Assembly: GCA_030248295.1 (NCBI GenBank)
Contig: JASANH010001153.1
Location: forward strand, 181,983 to 245,982
Direction: 5' to 3'
From: Mesodorylaimus sp. YZB2_4
Lineage: Eukaryota; Nematoda; Enoplea; Dorylaimida; Dorylaimidae
DNA: 64,000 nt
Within the stretch, counting starts at the first letter, position 1; each line of letters opens with the position of its first letter. Under the pieces are notes generated by a model that was not told the DNA's origin, did not search any database, and saw nothing but the letters and a program-made list of their open reading frames with translations. Positions 46,901 to 61,800 of the stretch are shown one piece after another. The position numbers and the translations under genes are program-made.

Positions 46901-48955
46901 TGATGGCGTATGTATCTGATTTTACAGTCGCTAATAACGGCGGCCTTTGCTTCGCTTGTAGAAATTACATTTCCTCCGTTGATTTGTTCTCAATTAGAAC
47001 GTTCTTTTCGATGAATATTCAGTATCCAGGGTGCAAACCTGATTGACTTTGCACGGATTCGGGAATGCTTCGAGGGTCGATACTGGACAATTGGAATGAC
47101 TATAATGGTCATCAGAGTAACAAATGGTCCACTTGTAAAACCGTGCTTGCGCCTTTACTCCTATAAGTACGTTCCGAAACTCTCTTTATCCCTTTTCGCA
47201 TGTTTGCGACCTGTTTTCTGCTCCCTTTTGGCGTCGAATCATCTTATTCTTTACAAAGTAATATTGATTGGGTCATGGTGACGTGAAAATTGGCACTAGG
47301 TTTTCATCTTCATTTTGTAGTACGAATCGAATGGAGTACTTTCCCGCGTACACGTGTAAGAGACACAGCATGTCCATAATGTGCGCAGGTACAGACACGG
47401 CTTACTGATTCACACCAGTTCCATTTAGCAATTTGCGTTTGTGCATAACAATTCCTTTATCACTAGGGCTGCGCACAGTGCAGGCAGTCAAGCAACACTC
47501 TCTCTGCGCAACAGTGACCACGTGTTATCAGAGGAGAAAAAGTCAGAGGGAGGTTAATGGGTATGGTTGTGAGCATAAAAGATCAGCGTCACGCTAGGCC
47601 AGTATATAAGCAAACGCTTCCAAATGATGCCGTTCTTTGAACTGACTGACTCCTAATCGCAGAAATGTGGCCGGGACAGTTACAGTATCTTTCGCAGGCG
47701 GACCTCGAACTGACAAACAGTCAGTTTGCGAAACATCAAACAGGCCACCCAAAGTCGACCTGACCACCAGCAGGCAGCCAGTGCGGGGATCATCTGGCTT
47801 TGGCAGTTCGCGATGGATGCATCGCAGAAGGTGAAGACTGAAATGATGTAAGGCACACAGGCTGGCCCTGGTTCTTGTTTGGAGAAAGTCCCTGCTCCTT
47901 CAAGCATTTAGATATACTGTAACGAACTAGCAACATTTCCAAGAATAGAAGACTAACCACTTTGGGTTTGCGCGCGGTGTGGGACGACACTATGCGCAGA
48001 GTCGCAAATCAGGAAGAAGTGACCGTCCAATGGACTGTTGACCACGTGATATTCGGCTCCCACGATCCCACTGTGTCACCCGAACTGAGGAAACGAATGA
48101 ACACAATAATGCTTGTTGCTAAGCAATGCATACAGTATATTCGCAACGACGCGCTAAATCTCTCTCATACTCAGGTATTGGGTTCTGCCTCTTTTTTAGG
48201 CGTTACTTGCTGTATCAACGGTGCGCGGCTCAATCGCTAGGTCGACTGGAATTATTTCATGTAGTTTGGTAATGCTACTCGTAATGTAGCATGCACTTCC
48301 TTCTTTTCTTCACGAACGTTGAGCGAATGAATGTTCCCTTTTCCCTCCTTTTTCTAGTCTGACACAATAAAATACAAAAAAACTTTGGGTATGAGAAGTT
48401 GATCTAATGATTTTGAATCACTTCAGTTATGGGCATAGCTTGCAGAAGTCAGTTGGGAACAAAACGATTCTCTTTATTTTCAGATATTTATGAAGGCAAT
48501 TGCAGAGGTCGGCGGATAAAAAATCACGATTAGAGGTCAAGCTACTGTTTGTGTAACGTGCGGTAGAGCATGCTTCTTGACCAATGGTTTGGCACTTGCC
48601 ACAAGTCTGCCGGTTTGAGAAGTGCCTGATGCCAGTGCCGTCATTTCGCGAATTGTCTAATAAGACGTCAGGCAATCCTCGCCCGAACTCGCCACTGCTG
48701 GCCTTTTCATCCTCTGACACCTACCGGTTGGCGTTCAGTGTCCACCAGTAACATGACCACAAGATGTATCGTGGGGCATCATAGTTACTAGGTTAGCCGT
48801 GCGGCGCCCAATGCAACGTAGCATTTGGCCCAGATCGTAAAGTTCTAATGTCGCCAGCCTTTTTCTCAGAAAGATATCTTCGAGGGCGATCGTCCAGGTT
48901 TTTTACTCTTCGTCATCATTCCGTTTGATTTGTTCATTGATTTCCTAGATTAGCG
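43906..48955. other. Long intergenic spacer, no gene recognised
   Basis: About 5 kb with no recognisable protein or RNA gene. It contains one dispersed repeat (46,325-46,400), C-runs near 45,840-45,880, and scattered short frames without domain signatures. The last few hundred bases presumably include the promoter of the SEL1L gene. Confidence 0.45.
46325..46400 (+). repeat. Dispersed repeat, copy 2 (first copy at 21,418-21,490)
   Basis: Same block order as copy 1: GCCGCTTGAAGGCCCC, TTCTTGGGGATG, GGTTGGCTTAATGTGGAGGAG. Diverged, non-coding. Confidence 0.45.
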
Positions 48956-53739
<4,784 letters not shown>

Positions 53740-54360
53740 TAACTGGAATCACTGCAGTGTTCGAACTTATATTTTATTTGTTTCCTGTTTCTTTTCGATG
53801 TGATGAAAAAAGTTTTTAGTTTCGTGGAGGTGACGTGTGCCTTTCTCAAAACATACTTGAGTATTATGTGGAAAGGGATAATTGCATGTAGTTCGGGTGG
53901 TTACCATTGTCCTGTAGTATACTGCATTGAATACAGTCGAGAGCGGATTATGACCAGTGGTCTCACGTATGCACCCTAGGGGTCAACAAAAAATTTTCCA
54001 AGGGTACGCATGCGCGATTTTAGCCCACCTCTATTGTTATCATAAGATCGCTGAAATTCCGTTATAAAACATGATGGATTTCGGCATCATTTTCTTGACG
54101 GCACAAGGACAAGCTTGCAATTCGCGCACAACGGTTTTTGCGGGCCAGCGTCCATGGTCGTACTGTCTTTCTTAAGTTCCATTACGGCTGTCCCTGCCCT
54201 CCATCTTTTTGAGAACGTATTCTCAATGCGGGCGCCTTGTTAAGGAAGTAAGGAATCACACTCTTGGCCATGAGCGCAAAAAAGGCACTTTACGTAGTGT
54301 TTTAGTTGGATATCTTCGGCGTGGGGGTGATTCGAATGCCCCACAAAAGATGCACCCGCC
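53740..54360. other. 3' flank of sel-1, no gene seen
   Basis: Contains the presumed 3' UTR of the SEL1L gene. No classical AATAAA was found soon after the stop. No other feature recognised. Confidence 0.4.
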
Positions 54361-54674
54361 CTTTAACCCTTTCTTTTTCTCCTACAACACGAGGACTCCG
54401 CATCCCCAACCCCCCCCCCACAACCCCCTGAAACAAAAACCAACACAAGACAAAAAAAATAAACCAAAGGGGCACACCCCCCAAAAGAAAGGGAAAAAAA
54501 AAAAAAAAAAACAACCCCCCCCCCAAAAACACCCCCCCCCCCCGGCCTTGGCCCGCGCCCACAACCCCTCCTCCCCCCCCCCGCGGCGTGCCCTGGCGAG
54601 GAAAAAAAAAAAGGGAAGGGAAAAAACCCGGGGGTTTGCGGGGGGGGGGGCCCCCCCCCCCCCCCCCCCCCCCA
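54361..54674. other. Homopolymer-blurred segment, probable sequence or assembly artefact
   Basis: Runs of C, A and G of 8 to over 20 bases follow one another with almost no ordinary sequence between, ending in a G-run then a C-run up to 54,673. This is unlike anything else in the window and resembles a low-quality read end or misjoin at the retrotransposon boundary. Pro/Lys- and Gly-rich open frames through it are by-products. The start of the 5' LTR probably lies in or before this stretch. Confidence 0.65.
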
Positions 54675-55102
54675 GAAGAGCTTAGTGCAACCCTGGTCCT
54701 GTGATGGGGGTTTCCTTCCCCGTTCGGTGCAGGCCGCCCGGCTGCACGTGCCCTTGCACAGGTGCTCTTCCATAGGCCTGACTGAGCAAAGAGAGTCCAG
54801 ATCAAACCGGATCTATCTGGTTATGTTCCTCGCCCGGATCGGTCCTTCTGACCGGCCCGCCTAGACTGCTCGTCAGTCATCATCTACTCGTCGATCGGTG
54901 CGGTTGGGACTATTTCCCCAGCTGCCCTTCCCCCATAAGTGCTCTTCACTTGGTTGGTTGTACCAGCGTAGAGGTGTCCGCCTGTCGGCCTAATAAAGAG
55001 GTATCTATATTAGTGTCCGTTTCAGTAGGGACCGCGCAGGGTAGATTCGAACCTTAGTACGCGTGTAGGTCTTCCATCCCTATACCTGGGGAGGATACTA
55101 CA
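54675..55102 (+). repeat. Probable 5' LTR (3' portion), left boundary unresolved
   Basis: Moderately GC-rich sequence directly before the primer-binding-site candidate. It ends ...ATACTACA, i.e. with CA, and contains AATAAA at 54,992-54,997, as expected for the R region. The left edge runs into the artefact segment, and no 3' LTR is available for comparison. Confidence 0.5.
54992..54997 (+). promoter_or_regulatory. Putative LTR polyadenylation signal AATAAA
   Basis: Exact hexamer 105 nt before the presumed LTR end. Confidence 0.45.
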
Positions 55103-55103
55103 T

Positions 55104-55121
55104 TGGCGTCGCGAACTCCCT
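55104..55121 (+). other. Candidate primer-binding site
   Basis: TGGCGTCGCGAACTCCCT starts one base after the CA end of the presumed LTR. TGG is the complement of the tRNA 3' CCA, and many animal Ty3/gypsy elements have TGGCG here. The matching tRNA could not be named from sequence alone. Confidence 0.5.
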
Positions 55122-55621
55122 GCGTCCGGTGTACGCCCGACTCTACAAACGTCGATCGACCGAGAGGAGAGTCGCTTGTCGACGTTATCATCTCTTCGAA
55201 GAAAGAAGAAAGAAGAAATTTTCAAGAAAAGAAGAATATTTATTATTTGTTTATTCTAGATCCACTTGATCTCTTCAGACAAGGTCTGCCCGTGGTTCGC
55301 CCAGTCTTGCAGTCGGTGTACTCGTCGCGGTACGGCTGATCACCTCCGTACGATTCCCGAAGCAGCTCGGCAACCAGATTCGCGTGGCGTTTGGGATCGC
55401 CCTGGTAAGTGCATCTGGTATCCCCAGACTCTACCAGGTAAATTGTCATTTTCTCGTTGCGTCTTTGGACTCGCCCTTATTTCGTGTCTCGGGCAAGTCC
55501 CCTATTCGGCATCGTGTGGTATTCTTCCCACAGTTTCTACACGCGGCTCGAATTTGTATTGATTATTTTCCTCGTGCCATTGTTTGTTTAACATCTAGGC
55601 TAGTAGCCCACGCTTGTGGGT

Positions 55622-58600
55622 ATGCGACGTGTGCACACATCTCGTCTTCAGCGACCAGATCAGAAAGTGCATTCGATCCGCCAATCGGTGCACGAAGTCG
55701 TCAACACAGTGGGCAGTGGTCATCAACAGCCCACCATTCAACCGTCGCATAGTGGTCTACAGCCTGCTGTAACTATGTCTACTAACGATCCTTTTTCGTC
55801 TTCAGGCCTCTTTCGCACCTCTGTGCGTACAACGGCCATCACTACGACACAGTCGTCATTTGGCAAGCTGTACACTCAAGCTGGCTCGTCTAGCAAAACG
55901 GTGTCTACAACAACAGCTACGACGCCTGTTTCTGTACCAGCTTCATCCGTCTCGAGCACTGGCTGCACGTCAGCTTCATCAGTGCCTACTGTAATTCTAA
56001 CATCGCCTCCGTTGCAAGGCCTCCTTGCTGAGCATTTCGCCGACCAACAGGCCGATGTGTCTACGCGTGATTCGCTCGCCTGGGACCATTCCGATTTGGG
56101 CGAGAATGCCATCAATCGTCCATTGGTAGCCTTTGGGTTGGGTAAGCATAATTTTTCTTCCTCTGCTCCTAACCCTTTGTCCCAGACGACCGATCAATTA
56201 GCCGAAGGGCATGTCCCGGCTATCGGCTCGCTAGACACAACTCAGGCTGCAATGCCTTCTCAAACATCTCCGTCGACAGTGGTATACCCAGCCACAACTA
56301 ATGCGATTGCGAGTAGCGAGTCTACTTTGAACCCTCCTGCACGCACCGCAGGAGCGACGGCCGGTGGTCAACATGGTACGAACAAACACCATACACATAA
56401 CGTCACGGCCTACGATATCATCCATTGCTCTGATATTCGCATTCTCGATCGCTGGGCTGGCATGGCTGGCTGGTTCAGCGTTTGGCCTCGAGATATTATT
56501 AAAGAAATGCAGCGCTACCCGTCGACGTATTTGCTTCTCTTGAAGCGAGAATTGGTCCTATATTGCATAGCTGACTATGTTTTTCGTTTTAAGAGTTTCC
56601 CAACAGGCCAAGTGCCTCAGAACGATCTGGAACTGCCAATGATCGGTTGGATGCAAGCGGCAGCATTCGAATTCTTCGAATTCACAAAGAAACAATTGCA
56701 CATCGAAGAATGTCGTAAGTACTTGCCAGATTCATTGTGTAACGATCATTTACCCTTCTTATGGGATCCTCTCGTCTATTGGTGGACTGCCTTTTGCAAC
56801 ATGCCACCCCCGACTGACACGTCGAAAGATCCGAAGACAGGTAACTCGTTTACTATAGTGCCTAACGAGAACCAAACTAATTTCTGCCGATTAAGACCCG
56901 CTGGTGGTCATAGGCATCCTGATAACGAATATCATGGGTTCAACACCGACCCTAATGTCGCCACATCCTTCTTTCCGGGTGAATCTGTAGTTCAGGCAAC
57001 TGTCAAGGGTATCCCGCCGTATCCGAGACACCCTCCAACGTCTGTTTCTACAGTAACCACTTCTTCTAGAAGGTCGCCTGTACCTACCGTCGTCAATATT
57101 CAACCTGGTTCGTCCAGTCATGTTACAGGTACCTCTCGCGACGACCCGGTTGGCGACGATAGACCACCCCGTGGTGGTAAGCCGAAACATCCCCCTGGTA
57201 ATGGCAAGCAACCAGGAGACGACGACAAGAAACACGGGAAGCGAGATGATGATTCTCGCAAGAAGAAACAACGACCGTCGCGTGATCCGCCTCGAAGGCA
57301 GCAGCGATCACGAAGAGACGATGTGTCGCCGTGCACTGTATCCACTAGCGATGCAGAATCCGATCATGATTCGAGTCCATCGTCATCGCCTCCCTCGTCG
57401 TCATCATCAACGACGACGGATTCATCTTCCGAGTCCTCCAGTTCGTCAGGATCGAAACATCGTCGATCGAGGAAATCGAAGAAAAAGACCAAACGTAAGT
57501 CTACTTCGAAACGTTTAGATACCCCACGATTACAACCTTTGGACTCGTTCAAAGGTGGTATGAATGGTGAGTTTCGCATTTGGCTTAGGCAATTTGAAAG
57601 TTGCATGCATTCTTTCAAAGACAAGGTGAAGTTGCGTTACTTCGCATCTTGTATGAAAGACGATGCTGCAATCACTTGGTCTCAGCTCTCCAAAGCTCAA
57701 ACCAAGTCTTTCAAATCTGCTGTTAAGGCAATGTCAGAAACTTATGACAGACCAGTCCATCCTGACACGCAAAGGCGGTTGATCCAAGCCTGCGTTCAGA
57801 CTGCTTCTGAGCCTGTCATGAAGTATCTACAACGTCTTCGTGAGTTAGCCCGTGGTCTTTATTCCAACGATTCGCAGCGAGAACAAGAAATTTCGTTCCA
57901 ATTCTCCGCTGGCTTAGTGGAACCACTCCGCTCAGAATTGGCGAAAGTCCTACTGTCGGAGAAAGGTCCGCCTGACCTTTCGCGGAAGATCCAACTCGCT
58001 TGTGATTACGAATCATATTTCGCTGTGAACAAGCCGTCTTCGTCGTCTGCAGTGACTATGGCTACAGTAAGTTCATCTGCTAAAGTACTGACAGCCTCTG
58101 CTTTTAACTCAGATAAGCCCGACGATTTTGTCGACGACGAATACGACGAAGATTACCACGACGACGAACCTGGCTCGTCCAACACGGTTCATCACACCTC
58201 ATTCCGTGGCCCATCTGGCTCGTATCGTGGACGATATTCACGCCCTGGCTCTCGTGGCCAACGAGGGTACCAACGATCCTATCGAGGTAACTCGCAATCA
58301 CGTTCTTATGGTGATCATCGTGGTCAATCATCCGAATTCCGATATCGAGACTCATCTCGAGATCGATATCGTGAATCGACGGATGATCGATATCGCGATC
58401 GCTATCGCAGTGATCAGCGATATGGGTATCGCCCTCGCGATTCATCATACGAACGGCAGTATGATCAGCGTGACCAGCATGGATATCGATCGCGTGATCA
58501 AACACCAGATCGATATCGCAATGACCGTCCGCGTGATCAATCTGCTGATCGCGACCCCCGTCGTGATCAATTATCCAGGCAACGACAAGCCTCGGGTAAT

Positions 58601-58852
58601 GAATTCAAGAACAAATGTCACAATTGCGGTGGCACTGGGCATTATGCTCGGAATTGCCCTAGTCCGTGTGTCTCCTGTGGACGCCCTGGTCATCTATCAT
58701 CCGAGTGCCCATCTCGTCGACGAAATGATAGTCTGACTCGCACTTCGAGTGCTCCTAATTTAAATCGTGGCCCCGATCGATTGCGTCGAACAAGTTCATC
58801 GGCGAATCTCTCTCCCAACCATCCAAAAAACGGGGAGAGGGCGATGCAGTAG
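55622..58852 (+). CDS. gag: Retrotransposon Gag polyprotein with two CCHC zinc knuckles
   Basis: Structural polyprotein of the Ty3/gypsy element, read from the first ATG at 55,622 (1076 residues); the ATG at 55,775 is an alternative start. In order: a Ser/Thr-rich N-terminal region; a globular part at about 56,400-56,820 rich in aromatic residues; a basic, Ser/Asp-rich linker (about 57,140-57,520); a retrotransposon-gag capsid-like domain (57,540-58,020) with W-L-R-Q-F-E and F-x-x-G-L; a long Arg/Tyr/Asp repeat region (58,200-58,560) built of R-Y-R-D-type units; and two knuckles, C-x2-C-x4-H-x4-C, at 58,616-58,708. It is about twice the length of many Gag proteins. The last codons contain the slippery heptamer that sends some ribosomes into pol. 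Confidence 0.9.
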   Translation: MRRVHTSRLQRPDQKVHSIRQSVHEVVNTVGSGHQQPTIQPSHSGLQPAVTMSTNDPFSSSGLFRTSVRTTAITTTQSSFGKLYTQAGSSSKTVSTTTATTPVSVPASSVSSTGCTSASSVPTVILTSPPLQGLLAEHFADQQADVSTRDSLAWDHSDLGENAINRPLVAFGLGKHNFSSSAPNPLSQTTDQLAEGHVPAIGSLDTTQAAMPSQTSPSTVVYPATTNAIASSESTLNPPARTAGATAGGQHGTNKHHTHNVTAYDIIHCSDIRILDRWAGMAGWFSVWPRDIIKEMQRYPSTYLLLLKRELVLYCIADYVFRFKSFPTGQVPQNDLELPMIGWMQAAAFEFFEFTKKQLHIEECRKYLPDSLCNDHLPFLWDPLVYWWTAFCNMPPPTDTSKDPKTGNSFTIVPNENQTNFCRLRPAGGHRHPDNEYHGFNTDPNVATSFFPGESVVQATVKGIPPYPRHPPTSVSTVTTSSRRSPVPTVVNIQPGSSSHVTGTSRDDPVGDDRPPRGGKPKHPPGNGKQPGDDDKKHGKRDDDSRKKKQRPSRDPPRRQQRSRRDDVSPCTVSTSDAESDHDSSPSSSPPSSSSSTTTDSSSESSSSSGSKHRRSRKSKKKTKRKSTSKRLDTPRLQPLDSFKGGMNGEFRIWLRQFESCMHSFKDKVKLRYFASCMKDDAAITWSQLSKAQTKSFKSAVKAMSETYDRPVHPDTQRRLIQACVQTASEPVMKYLQRLRELARGLYSNDSQREQEISFQFSAGLVEPLRSELAKVLLSEKGPPDLSRKIQLACDYESYFAVNKPSSSSAVTMATVSSSAKVLTASAFNSDKPDDFVDDEYDEDYHDDEPGSSNTVHHTSFRGPSGSYRGRYSRPGSRGQRGYQRSYRGNSQSRSYGDHRGQSSEFRYRDSSRDRYRESTDDRYRDRYRSDQRYGYRPRDSSYERQYDQRDQHGYRSRDQTPDRYRNDRPRDQSADRDPRRDQLSRQRQASGNEFKNKCHNCGGTGHYARNCPSPCVSCGRPGHLSSECPSRRRNDSLTRTSSAPNLNRGPDRLRRTSSSANLSPNHPKNGERAMQ

Positions 58853-58875
58853 GTACACCCATTGCTGCATCGCCT
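58825..58875 (+). promoter_or_regulatory. Programmed -1 ribosomal frameshift signal between gag and pol
   Basis: Heptamer A AAA AAC (58,825-58,831) is in the gag reading phase required for simultaneous slippage. A 9-nt spacer follows, then a perfect 9-bp stem GCGATGCAG (58,841-58,849) with CTGCATCGC (58,865-58,873). One further G-C and one G-U pair can extend it. The loop is 15 nt and contains the gag TAG stop (58,850-58,852). The pol frame is open from 58,759, so gag and pol overlap by 94 nt in the -1 relation. Confidence 0.85.
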
Positions 58876-61800
58876 GGTTCGACGACTGCAATCGCCGCAT
58901 CTGCTGCACCTCAAGGCTCGTCCTGTGATGAGGTCAAAAATGATCAAGCTCCGTCAACGTCGATTCCTCATTTGTCTTTTTCTTTTAATACTCAGGAACG
59001 ACATAATGTTTGTTTTCATAACGGCCAAGCAGCGTACATCCCAACGGGAGTACAGCTGCCTTCTATTACTACGCGTATTAATCACGTCGATTTGATTACG
59101 CTAATTGATAGCTGTTCGTCAGTATCACTTATTAGCGAACCGACTCTTCGTAGTGTCTTAGGCTCGTCCTACTCAAGAGACCTACTACAACCAGGTGGTA
59201 TTTCAGACTGCATCGATGGTGATGGTCAGATAATGCCCCTCTTGGGATTTATCAGCCTCGATGTGGTTATTGGTGGTAAAGTTGCTTTTAATACCCCACT
59301 ATTCGTTTCAGAGAAAGGCCAATACCAAGTCCTTCTCGGTGAAGATTTCAATCGTGAACGTCATCGATTTCAGTATCTCACCGATATTGGTGTTATTCGA
59401 TACACAGCCGGTGACCTGGCTGGTGTCGAGGTTCCGTTCAGAAAAGACAGCATTGTCTTAGGACGAAACAATATGGCAATGCTCACGTACGACATCAAAT
59501 TAGAGGCGCATGCTCATGCTGTAGTGCCTGTTCGTCTACCTCCAGCGTACAGGGATGTTGATCTCGTGATCGAACCCGTACACGTCGATTCTCGGGTAAT
59601 GATCCCGCGCTGTACTGTCAACGCACGATCAAAGAATTGTGTCAAGATCACAATGATCAACCTCGCTGGTTATTCCCAAATACTACCGAAGTACACGTAT
59701 GTTGGTTTACTATCTCAACCAGATCCATTCCGAGTGGTCCGACTCGATACTTATCGCAACCTGGCTCTGCGCGTCAGAGAAAGCCCTCGCAAAGTTTGGG
59801 TTGTTCCCGATCTCGTCCAGTACGATGACATCGGTGAGTACAGCTTCGTTGTCAACATAGGTCCTAAGGAAAGGCCCATGCCTAAGTTCCTTCAGCCTCA
59901 GCTACTTATTGACCCAGAGGTGGAACTCGTCAACCCCACCTTCACGACTGTTCGTGATTTAGAGGACTATAACTCTGAGACATGGCCGAAAGATGTTCAT
60001 ATCGACCCTAATGATCCTGATAGGCAACAGACGCTCTTGCGTAGACTCAATGTTGGCCATGATCAACTTTCAGAAGCCGATCGTGAGAAACTTCGAAAAG
60101 TGGTAGCCTCAAACTGTGATGTTTTTGCGCTAAACAAATATGAGATTGCAGGTACGCATTTAGCGAAGCACAAAATCGACACAGGCGATGCCAAGCCCAT
60201 TATGGCTCGACCTCGTCGCCTGATCGAAAGCCAAAAATCGATCGTGAAAGAAGAAATTGGCAAATTGCTTCGCCTTGGTTGGATTCGACCATCGCGCTCT
60301 TCTTGGGCATCTCCGATCGTTATGGTCAAGAAGAAGAATGGCGATTGGAGAATGTGCATCGATTTCCGAGCTGTTAATGCTGTGACACGGAAAGATGCGC
60401 ATACGCTCCCGAACATTCACGAAATGTTGGATACATTGCGAGGTAGTACCATCTTTTCTGTTTTCGATATGACTTCGGGTTACAGCCAGATCCCCTTGGA
60501 TCCGTCAACGGCTGAGAAAACAGCATTCATCACCCCCTTTGGGTTCTGGGAATATGCAAATATGCCGTTTGGCCTCTGCAATGCCCCTGCTGAATTTCAA
60601 CGATGCATGGAACTGGCTTTGAGTGGTCTTCTTTGGCAATACGTCATGTGTTATCTTGATGATATTATTATTTTTAGCAGATCGGTTGATGAACACGAGT
60701 CCCACTTGGCAGCCGTGTTCGATCGACTTCGATATGCTAACCTGAAATTGGAACCTTCGAAGTGTTCGATTGGAATGGACAAGGTCGAGTACCTTGGACA
60801 TTGCATATCGAAAGACGGTTATCGTCCAACAGACGATAAAATCGATAAGGTTCGCAATTTTCCGGTTCCCCGTAACCAAGACGAACTACATAAGTTCATA
60901 GGTCTTGCTAGTTACTATCGATCGTTTATCGAGGGATTTTCTCAACGATCTCGTTCCCTGAGGCATCTCCTCAGAAAGGGTACCAAATTCGAATGGACAG
61001 ACGCTTGTCAGTCAGAATTCGAAGACCTCCGTCAGCGGCTGGTTTCTCCACCAGTCCTGCGATTCGTCGATTTCTCTTTACCTTTCCGGTTGAGCACAGA
61101 CGCTAGCAACACGGCTATTGGCGCAGTGCTGGAACAATACGACCCAGCCCGTCCAACGAAACCGTGGCCGGTGGGCTATGCGTCTCGTACGCTCAACTCA
61201 GCCGAACAGAAGTATTCGACGATCGATCGAGAATGCCTCGCCATTTATTGGGGCATTCTCCATTATCGATATTATCTCTATGGTCGCCCGTTTGAGGTAT
61301 ATACCGACCATAAACCGCTCCTACAATGGTATAAGGAGAAAGATCTCGAAGGTAGGAGGGGTAGGTGGTTACTCAAACTACAGGATTATCTGTTTAGCAT
61401 CACTCACGCTCGTGGATGCGATAATGGTGCTGCTGATGCCTTGTCGAGATTACCAACAGCTGATATTGTACTATTTGCAGCATTGCATCCATATCAACGG
61501 TGTAATCGATGTAGTGCCTCCGTTTTGGCCGCATTGATTCCTCATGGTTTCACTTCGACGCCTGCGCCTGTCGCAACAGAGGAAGTCCAGACCTATCAGG
61601 ACGCCATCGACATGATAGATGCGCTTCCTGCACCAGAATTCCATTCCACGTCTGAGAGTGAGTCTGTTCATGATTCCTGCTCTGATCCCCGTAGTGGATA
61701 TGAATCAGAGAGCGACGATCGTATCGATTGCCCGCCCGAACTCCTGCATAGGAGTCTTCGGTGCTGGCGATACGTCAAAATTCCAAATGCTTCTTGCGTG

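Noticed and set aside
54209-54805. Pro/Lys- and Gly-rich open frames on both strands
   Set aside because: They are translations of the homopolymer-blurred segment, with no domain or splice context.
55876-58947. Minus-strand and alternative-frame open frames across gag
   Set aside because: Compositional mirrors of the real gag frame; none has an independent domain.
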